DNA of 9,756 nt from Spirochaetales bacterium (GTDB lineage Bacteria; Spirochaetota; Spirochaetia; Treponematales; UBA12059), in NCBI GenBank assembly GCA_016938515.1, contig JAFGUM010000031.1:1-9756 (forward strand), given 5' to 3'. Both the position numbers and the translations under genes were made by a program. Below the pieces are notes generated by a model that was given only the letters and a program-made list of their open reading frames with translations, was not told the DNA's origin and ran no database searches. The stretch's first letter is position 1; the number at the start of each line of letters is the position of its first letter. Shown here one piece after another: positions 6,321-9,756 of the stretch.

Positions 6321-7742
6321 ATGACTCAACGGAACTTCGATCTAGTTGTACTGGGGGCTGGACCAGGTGGATACGTCGCGGCTATACGTGCGGCGCAGCT
6401 AGGCCTGTCCGTCGCCGTGATAGAAAAAGATTCACCGGGAGGGGTATGCCTCAATATTGGCTGCATCCCGTCAAAAGCGCTCATACACCAAGCTACGCTA
6501 TTCCACGACGGGGCGGCAATGCTCAAAAAAGCCGGGGCTACGATAGACACCGCTGGTTTTGACTACTCCGTCGTCTGGAAGGCGTCACGCCTCGCGGCCA
6601 GCAGATTGTCAAAAGGCGTGCAGTATCTGCTCAAGAAGAACGGTATAGAGTACATCTCCGGTACCGGAACCCTCATCGGGTCACGAACCATTTCTGTAGC
6701 CGGCTCAACGGGTACGGATGAGGTTTCCGGCAAGGCTGTCATCATAGCCACCGGTTCAAGGCCACGATCACTTCCTGGCTTTGAAATAGACGAGGCCCGG
6801 ATACAGTCGTCTACCGGCCTCCTCCTGTCAGAATCTCTTCCGCGCAGCATCGTCGTGCTAGGCGCGGGGGCTATTGGCCTGGAGTTCGCGTACGTACTCT
6901 CGTCCTTCGGCGTTTCAGTTACGGTCGTCGAGATAGCAGACCAGGTTTTGCCGCTGGAGGACGCAGAATCCGCGGCCATAGTCCAGAAAGCCCTCGTAGC
7001 GAGGGGTGTTACCTTCCATACGTCGGCACGAGCTGAACGGGCAGATGTTTCAGCCGAAGACGTAACGGTATCGTTGACGCTGAAAGATGGCTCCACGGCT
7101 ACCGTAGTGGCAGACAGGCTTCTCGTTTCGGTGGGCAGAGCTCCCAACACTGAAGGCCTGGGCCTTGAGGCTATTGGCGTGACTATGGATAGGGCTTTTG
7201 TCAAAACGGGTGACTACTACGAAACATCCGCGGCTGGCGTATACGCGATAGGCGATATTACCGGGCAGGCCCAGCTTGCCCACGTCGCTTCCAAGGCTGG
7301 GGAAATAGCTGCGGAGCACATCGCCCACGTGTTGCGCGGCAGTTCCGAGGCTGCTGAGTCACGCGTGCGCGCTGAGCTCATACCAAGCGCTGTATACTGC
7401 GAACCCGAGCTTGCCTCATTCGGCCTTTCAGAAAAAAAGGCCGCGGAGAAAGAGATAGAATACGCGGTGGCCAGATTCCCGTACCGTGGCATAGGCAAAG
7501 CGGTGGCTATCGAGGCTCCGGAGGGACAGGTAAAAGTGCTCTACCAGCCCGCGACACAAGCCATACTGGGCGCTTCCATCGTTGGCGCTGGAGCTACTGA
7601 TACTGTACACGAGCTGCTGCTCGCGGCGCGCGCTGAATTGACGCTCGAGGAGGTAGCCGACACCGTGCACGCCCACCCGACCCTGTCAGAAGGCGTCATG
7701 GAGGCGTGCAAGGCGGGGCTGGGAAAAGCCATTCACGTGTAG
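6321..7742 (+). CDS. lpdA: Dihydrolipoyl dehydrogenase (E3)
   Basis: This flavoprotein disulfide reductase reoxidises dihydrolipoamide on E2 or H-protein with NAD+. It is shared by pyruvate, 2-oxoglutarate and branched-chain 2-oxoacid dehydrogenases and the glycine cleavage system. The product is 473 aa, a standard length with no N-terminal lipoyl domain. Motifs in order: FAD-binding GAGPGG (12-17); redox-active GGVCLNIGCIPSKAL with Cys43/Cys48; ATG near 143-145 before the NAD domain; NAD-binding GAGAIG (181-186), followed by the acidic VVE (202-204) expected for NAD preference; second FAD motif GVYAIGD (306-312); and the catalytic HPTLSE with His452/Glu457 contributed to the partner subunit. 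All key residues are present, so it should be active. It is the second gene after lplA, and the pair forms a lipoate-function operon. No E1, E2 or gcv gene is in the window. It ends 17 bp from the convergent ilvB stop. Confidence 0.96.
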   Translation: MTQRNFDLVVLGAGPGGYVAAIRAAQLGLSVAVIEKDSPGGVCLNIGCIPSKALIHQATLFHDGAAMLKKAGATIDTAGFDYSVVWKASRLAASRLSKGVQYLLKKNGIEYISGTGTLIGSRTISVAGSTGTDEVSGKAVIIATGSRPRSLPGFEIDEARIQSSTGLLLSESLPRSIVVLGAGAIGLEFAYVLSSFGVSVTVVEIADQVLPLEDAESAAIVQKALVARGVTFHTSARAERADVSAEDVTVSLTLKDGSTATVVADRLLVSVGRAPNTEGLGLEAIGVTMDRAFVKTGDYYETSAAGVYAIGDITGQAQLAHVASKAGEIAAEHIAHVLRGSSEAAESRVRAELIPSAVYCEPELASFGLSEKKAAEKEIEYAVARFPYRGIGKAVAIEAPEGQVKVLYQPATQAILGASIVGAGATDTVHELLLAARAELTLEEVADTVHAHPTLSEGVMEACKAGLGKAIHV

Positions 7743-7768
7743 TGTACACGTCGGCCGTACTACGGGCC
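7735..7768. repeat. Inverted repeats in the lpdA/ilvB convergent junction
   Basis: ACGTGTA (7735-7741) pairs perfectly with TACACGT (7745-7751) across a 3-nt loop, spanning the lpdA stop codon. A second, weaker ggcc-based repeat lies at 7753-7768 over the ilvB stop. Neither strand has a following T-run, so these are not classical intrinsic terminators. They are the only structure in the 17-bp gap and could give modest bidirectional 3'-end protection. Confidence 0.3.
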
Positions 7769-9460
7769 TACCGGTTCCATAATCTGCTCCTCGATGGATT
7801 TTCCCGAAGGCACCATAGGTAGAACGTGCTCGTCTATGTCTATCCGGCAGTCTATCAGCGCGGGGGCACGTAAGGATAACGCTGCCTGCAGCGCGTCTCT
7901 GAACGACAATTCATCGCTGGCACGCCACGCCCGAATGCCGTAAGCGTCAGCAAGCTTTACAAAATCGGGCGGCCTGTCCAGGGTCGTTGCCGCGTATGAA
8001 GCGTCGTAGAACATGGTTTGCCACTGCCGTACCATGCCAAGGGTGCCGTTGTTGAAAATGACGATGAGTAGCGGTAGGCCATAGTACGCTATGGTGGACA
8101 GCTCCATTCCATTCATCCTGAAGCTGCCATCACCCGCCAGGTTGACCACGCGCCTGTCTGCGAACGCTACCTGGGCACCAATGGCAGCGCCGGTGCCAAA
8201 TCCCATCGTTCCAAGCCCGCCAGAGGTAAGAAAGCTGCGCGGCTTGGTAAACGGGTAAAACTGGGCTGCCCACATCTGGTGCTGGCCCACCTCCGTAGTA
8301 ACAATAGCGTCATCACCCAGCTGCGCGTGAATTTCTTCTATTACAAAGCGCGGATGCAGAGCCGTGTTCCTGTGGTGCGACGATGGCCGTATTTTCTTCC
8401 ATGCCTCGATATCGCCGTTCCATTCAGATGACTCGCGGGCGTTGACCATTGGCAGCAACCTGGCAAGAATCTCTTTGACGTTACCCCGCAGGGAGTGGTA
8501 GGTCTTGATGTTCTTGTTTATCTCGGCAGGGTCAATGTCAATGTGCAGTACCTGCGCATGCCTGGCGAAGCCGGACGCGTTGCTTATGACACGATCAGAA
8601 AATCGTACGCCGAGGGCGACGATCAGGTCTGCCTTGCTTGCGGCGGTATTCGATGCCTTGGTGCCGTGCATGCCTATGAGCCCGGTACACAGCGGGTGCC
8701 GGGAAGGCAGGGCTCCGTGTCCCATCAGGCTCAACGCCACCGGCGCGAGCAGCTTCTCGGATAGATCCCGCAGCTGCTCAGACGCACCCGATCCCACGAT
8801 GCCACCACCCGCGAATATGAGCGGCCGCTTGGCTTCGTTGAGCAGGCGCGCGGCAATTTCCAGCTGTTCTACCTGTAGTTCCGGTAACCATTTTGCCTCT
8901 ATTGAACGCCTGAAGGTCTCGAGCTCAGCGGGATCCTGCGGCACCCATTCTGTGCTCTGAGCCGTGAGGTCTTTGGGTATGTCCACGAGCACGGGGCCTG
9001 GTCTGCCGGTAGTCGCGATGGCAAAAGCCTTGCGAACGCAGGAAGCCAGGTCATCTATATCCTTGACCATGTAATTGTGCTTGGTTATGGGCGCAGTTAC
9101 GCCGGTTATGTCCACTTCCTGAAAGCTGTCTTTGCCTATCAGGTGCAGCGGAACGTTGCCGGTAATGGCTACAAGGGGAATAGAGTCCATGTAGGCGGTG
9201 GCCAGGCCGGTTACAATATTGGTAGCACCCGGACCGCTCGTAACCAGCACGACACCAGGTTTCCCTGTGGCTCTGGCGTACCCATCAGCCGCGTGCGACG
9301 CGCCTTGCTCGTGGGCGGTAAGTATGTGCCGTATGCGATGCGCATTTTTGTACAGCTCATCATACAGGTTGATTACGGATCCACCAGGTATGCCAAAAAC
9401 CGTATCCACGCCCTGTTCCACGAGGCATTCCATCAGTATCTGTGATCCCGTCATGTTCAT
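7760..9460 (-). CDS. ilvB: Acetolactate synthase, large (catalytic) subunit
   Basis: This is acetohydroxyacid synthase: a ThDP- and FAD-dependent enzyme joining two pyruvates to 2-acetolactate (valine/leucine path), or pyruvate with 2-oxobutyrate (isoleucine path). The product is 566 aa, a normal length. Landmarks: GIPGGSVINLYD (23-34); catalytic Glu51 in HEQGASHAADGYAR; VTSGPGATN (73-81); KDSFQEVDITG (110-120); FAD-domain segment VALGVRFSDRV (281-291); QHQMWAAQF (393-401); and the ThDP/Mg site GDG (443-445) to NN (470-471). GMVRQW (475-480) includes the Trp typical of true acetohydroxyacid synthases, which argues against a catabolic AlsS or another ThDP enzyme. I chose ATG 9460 because GGAGG at 9467-9471 sits 6 nt before it; an in-frame ATG at 9481 would place that site inside the gene. 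It is the last gene of the leuB-ilvB operon. No regulatory subunit gene (ilvN) follows. Confidence 0.95.
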   Translation of the reverse strand: MNMTGSQILMECLVEQGVDTVFGIPGGSVINLYDELYKNAHRIRHILTAHEQGASHAADGYARATGKPGVVLVTSGPGATNIVTGLATAYMDSIPLVAITGNVPLHLIGKDSFQEVDITGVTAPITKHNYMVKDIDDLASCVRKAFAIATTGRPGPVLVDIPKDLTAQSTEWVPQDPAELETFRRSIEAKWLPELQVEQLEIAARLLNEAKRPLIFAGGGIVGSGASEQLRDLSEKLLAPVALSLMGHGALPSRHPLCTGLIGMHGTKASNTAASKADLIVALGVRFSDRVISNASGFARHAQVLHIDIDPAEINKNIKTYHSLRGNVKEILARLLPMVNARESSEWNGDIEAWKKIRPSSHHRNTALHPRFVIEEIHAQLGDDAIVTTEVGQHQMWAAQFYPFTKPRSFLTSGGLGTMGFGTGAAIGAQVAFADRRVVNLAGDGSFRMNGMELSTIAYYGLPLLIVIFNNGTLGMVRQWQTMFYDASYAATTLDRPPDFVKLADAYGIRAWRASDELSFRDALQAALSLRAPALIDCRIDIDEHVLPMVPSGKSIEEQIMEPVGP

Positions 9461-9528
9461 TATAAGCCTCCCCGCGCGCATCGAAATGCCGCGCTAAAAC
9501 TCCTGGCCATTCCATAGGCTTGTTTCAT
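9460..9528 (-). CDS. Candidate 22-codon small ORF bridging leuB and ilvB
   Basis: ATG 9528 overlaps the leuB stop (ATGA), and the TAA stop at 9462-9460 overlaps the ilvB ATG (TAATG). AGGAG at 9539-9535, within the leuB 3' end, stands 6 nt before its start. The predicted product is [22 protein letters not shown], small and basic, with no run of Leu, Ile or Val codons, so it is not a classical ilv/leu attenuator peptide. Its last codons (CGG GGA GGC) contain the ilvB ribosome site. It may be a translational relay that keeps ribosomes moving from leuB to ilvB, a genuine tiny protein, or chance. I do not recognise the peptide. Confidence 0.4.
   Translation of the reverse strand: MKQAYGMARSFSAAFRCARGGL
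9467..9471 (-). promoter_or_regulatory. Shine-Dalgarno deciding the ilvB start
   Basis: The minus strand reads GGGGAGG, with its GGAGG core 6 nt before ATG 9460. No comparable site precedes the in-frame ATG at 9481. Confidence 0.8.
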
Positions 9529-9756
9529 CGCTGACTCCTCATAAGCGAATCGACTACACGCGCCCCCATGTCCCTGGTGCCAGTTACAACTTCTGCCGCG
9601 CCACTGCCCGCGATATCCGGAGTGCGGAATCCTTGTTCCAGAACGTCGGCTACTGCGCGCTCTACCGCAGCGGCTTCGTTTTCCAGCTTTAAAGAATGGC
9701 GTAGCAGCATCGCCGCGGACAGGATGGTGGCCAGAGGATTTGCCGTATCTGTCCCG
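9525..9756 (-). CDS. leuB: 3-isopropylmalate dehydrogenase, C-terminal part (5' end outside window)
   Basis: This is the leucine-pathway enzyme that oxidises and decarboxylates 3-isopropylmalate to 2-oxoisocaproate with NAD+. Only the last 76 residues are visible, read leftward from the window edge to a TGA at 9527-9525. They match the C-terminal end of the family: [18 protein letters not shown] is the conserved helix with the ANPxAxILSAAM-LRxS pattern. GFRTPDI and a GTRDMG segment (family GT-x-x-MG) follow. Isocitrate or tartrate dehydrogenases share this fold, but the A-N-P-x-A-x-I-L-S-A-A-M wording and the neighbouring ilvB favour LeuB. It lies 64 bp upstream of ilvB in the same direction, linked by the small ORF, so the two are almost certainly co-transcribed. 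Confidence 0.88.
   Translation of the reverse strand, partial: GTDTANPLATILSAAMLLRHSLKLENEAAAVERAVADVLEQGFRTPDIAGSGAAEVVTGTRDMGARVVDSLMRSQR

Noticed and set aside
5765..6322. 185-codon open frame on the minus strand inside lplA
   Set aside because: It lies wholly antisense to a gene with clear LplA motifs, is Ser/Arg/Thr-rich low-complexity sequence typical of antisense frames in GC-rich genes, and has no recognisable domain.
6563..7204. 213-codon open frame on the minus strand inside lpdA
   Set aside because: It is antisense to the NAD domain of lpdA, Ser/Ala/Thr/Pro-rich, without motifs; a compositional shadow.
9460..9528. The small ORF as a classical ilv/leu attenuation leader
   Set aside because: It has only one Leu and no Ile or Val codons, and no terminator/antiterminator stem with T-run follows before ilvB.

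Overview
The window is a compact stretch of moderately GC-rich bacterial chromosome coding for ordinary metabolism, transport and signalling. I see no rRNA or tRNA gene, insertion sequence, phage gene or CRISPR array. Several features suggest a Gram-negative-type, motile, free-living or host-associated bacterium. These are a lipoprotein-anchored TRAP binding protein, a chemoreceptor-type protein with a c-di-GMP (PilZ) domain, and branched-chain amino acid synthesis genes. The chemoreceptor hairpin tip (ERTHILATNASIEAARAG) and the lipidated binding protein would fit a spirochaete, but that is a low-confidence inference.

Layout: (1) 2-370 (+) is the C-terminal end of an MBL-fold metal-dependent hydrolase. 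(2) 439-3389 (+) is a complete TRAP transporter operon, dctP-dctQ-dctM, closed by a strong intrinsic terminator at 3415-3446. (3) 3445-5229 (-) is a convergent gene for a membrane-anchored methyl-accepting-type signalling protein that ends in PilZ. Its stop codon lies in the T-tract of the TRAP terminator. (4) 5230-5327 is a short divergent control region with a perfect TTGCC-T-GGCAA palindrome and face-to-face -10 boxes. (5) 5328-7742 (+) holds lplA (lipoate-protein ligase) and lpdA (dihydrolipoyl dehydrogenase), a two-gene lipoate/2-oxoacid dehydrogenase unit. (6) 7760-9756 (-) is a branched-chain amino acid operon read from right to left: the 3' end of leuB, a candidate 22-codon small ORF, then ilvB (acetolactate synthase large subunit).

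Functionally, dctPQM should import a carboxylate with an ion gradient. LplA attaches lipoate to E2/H proteins encoded elsewhere, and LpdA reoxidises that lipoate. LeuB and IlvB make leucine/valine/isoleucine precursors. 2-Oxo acids are a possible common thread, but the transporter substrate is unproven. No clearly novel multi-gene system is present. The points most worth a second look are the PilZ-fused chemoreceptor with an altered signalling tip, the stop/start-linked small ORF between leuB and ilvB, and the lplA control region with an apparently leaderless start.
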